This document shows, piece by piece, positions 6,069 to 6,871 of a stretch of 6,871 bases of DNA. The DNA is from Euzebyaceae bacterium. GTDB lineage: Bacteria > Actinomycetota > Nitriliruptoria > Euzebyales > Egibacteraceae. The stretch covers positions 1 to 6,871 of the forward strand of contig JACCVM010000140.1 of NCBI GenBank assembly GCA_013698135.1. Direction: 5' to 3'. The stretch's first letter is position 1. Each line of letters begins with the position of its first letter. The translations under genes were made by a program, and so were the position numbers. Under the pieces are notes generated by a model that ran no database searches, was not told the origin of the DNA, and saw only the letters and a list, made by a program, of their open reading frames with translations.

Positions 6069-6871
6069 CCGTGCCAATGGAAACCGACACCGCAGCCGAC
6101 TGCTTCCAGCTCGACGCGGCCGAGCCGGCGGCAGACGGCATCCGACGGGTGGTCGTCACCCAGCTCGACGCCGCCATCGCCGACCTGGCCGGCCACGCCG
6201 AGGACGCCGCCACCGTCCATGGGGCTCGCAAGTCCTGCAAGCGGGTGCGAGCTGCACTGCGCCTGTCGCGCAAGGCGCTGGGCGGCGACTGCTACCGGCA
6301 GGCCAACACCGAGGTCCGAGACGCGGCTCGCACCCTGTCCAGGGCACGCGACGTGGTGGTGTTGCAGACCGCCTTCGATCAGCTGCTCACCTCGGCGGGC
6401 CGGACCCGCAGCTTCGCCGCGGTGCGACGGCGCCTTGACACCGCCGCCTCGGCGGAGGCGGCCGACAGCAGCGGCGCCGCGGCCGAGGCGGTCACCCGCC
6501 TGCAGGGGGTGCGCGAGGGCGTGCTCCAGTGGCCGCGCAAGGCCGACGACTGGAAGCTGCTGGGATCAGGCTTGCAACGCATCTACGGCAAGGGCCGCGA
6601 CGCGATGACCGCTGCGGTGGCCGACCCGTCCGACGAGTCGCTGCACGACTGGCGCAAGTCGACGAAGTATCTGTGGCACGCCTTGGAACTGCTGCGCCCC
6701 GCCTGGCCGGAGCTGCTCAAGCCGCTGGCCAAGCAGGCCCACGCGCTGTCCGACCTGCTCGGCGACGACCACGACCTGGCCGTGCTGGCGACGGTGCTGG
6801 AGTCCGACGGCGGCCTGCCGGTGACCCTGCAGCGGTTGATCGACCAACGCCGAGCCGAATTGCAACGCGAC
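6065..6871 (+). CDS. CHAD-domain protein (partial, runs off right edge)
   Basis: 269 codons are open from ATG 6065 to the last base, with no stop reached. CHAD (conserved histidine alpha-helical domain) proteins are all-helical, bind inorganic polyphosphate through conserved His, Lys and Arg residues, and are often associated with polyphosphate granules or fused to CYTH/triphosphatase domains. Two copies of the signature are visible: VHGARKSCKRVRAALRL (H52, R55, K56, K59, R60, R62) and LHDWRKSTKYLWHALELL (H194, R197, K198, K201, H205), the internal repeat expected for the fold. HALSDLLGDDHDLAVL (H226, H236) is the third conserved block. There is no N-terminal CYTH domain: CHAD begins about residue 23, after a short acidic leader. 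The start overlaps the galT stop (ATGA); ATG 6077 is an in-frame alternative. How it serves a sugar operon is unknown; it may be only a co-transcribed neighbour. Confidence 0.87.
   Translation, partial: MTVPMETDTAADCFQLDAAEPAADGIRRVVVTQLDAAIADLAGHAEDAATVHGARKSCKRVRAALRLSRKALGGDCYRQANTEVRDAARTLSRARDVVVLQTAFDQLLTSAGRTRSFAAVRRRLDTAASAEAADSSGAAAEAVTRLQGVREGVLQWPRKADDWKLLGSGLQRIYGKGRDAMTAAVADPSDESLHDWRKSTKYLWHALELLRPAWPELLKPLAKQAHALSDLLGDDHDLAVLATVLESDGGLPVTLQRLIDQRRAELQRD

Overview
The window is a single polycistronic stretch, all on the + strand, from a very GC-rich genome. GC was judged by eye and is clearly well above 60%, with strong G/C preference at third codon positions. High-GC codon use, TTG and GTG starts, a CHAD protein and a carbohydrate ABC permease of the MalG type together suggest an actinobacterium (Actinomycetota). 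I cannot name the genus. There is no intergenic gap over about 25 bases, no RNA gene, mobile element or CRISPR array, and no promoter or terminator that I can defend.

Layout: (1) 1-124, the last 40 codons of a carbohydrate ABC transporter permease. (2) 121-1206, a glycoside hydrolase family 43 (GH43) protein with a lipoprotein signal. (3) 1227-3131, a larger secreted GH43 protein with a C-terminal concanavalin-like domain. (4) 3128-4096, a third GH43 protein with no signal peptide, probably cytoplasmic. (5) 4093-4893, a DeoR-family repressor. (6) 4890-6068, galactose-1-phosphate uridylyltransferase (galT). (7) 6065-6871, a CHAD-domain protein running off the right edge.

How they may work together (inference): the lipoprotein and secreted GH43 enzymes trim an arabinose- or galactose-containing polysaccharide outside the cell. 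The ABC importer takes up the oligosaccharides, the cytoplasmic GH43 finishes them, and galT passes galactose 1-phosphate into the Leloir pathway. The DeoR protein would sense a sugar phosphate and control the operon. The CHAD protein (a family that binds polyphosphate) is the member whose link to sugar use is not obvious.

The most striking structural feature is that all six gene junctions carry a stop/start overlap of the form NTGA (TTGA, ATGA, TTGA, GTGA, ATGA, ATGA), which points to tight translational coupling. At one of the six (1203-1206) a good ribosome binding site favours a start slightly further downstream. I see no clearly new defence or mobile system here. The window reads as a carbohydrate utilisation operon with a few features worth checking.
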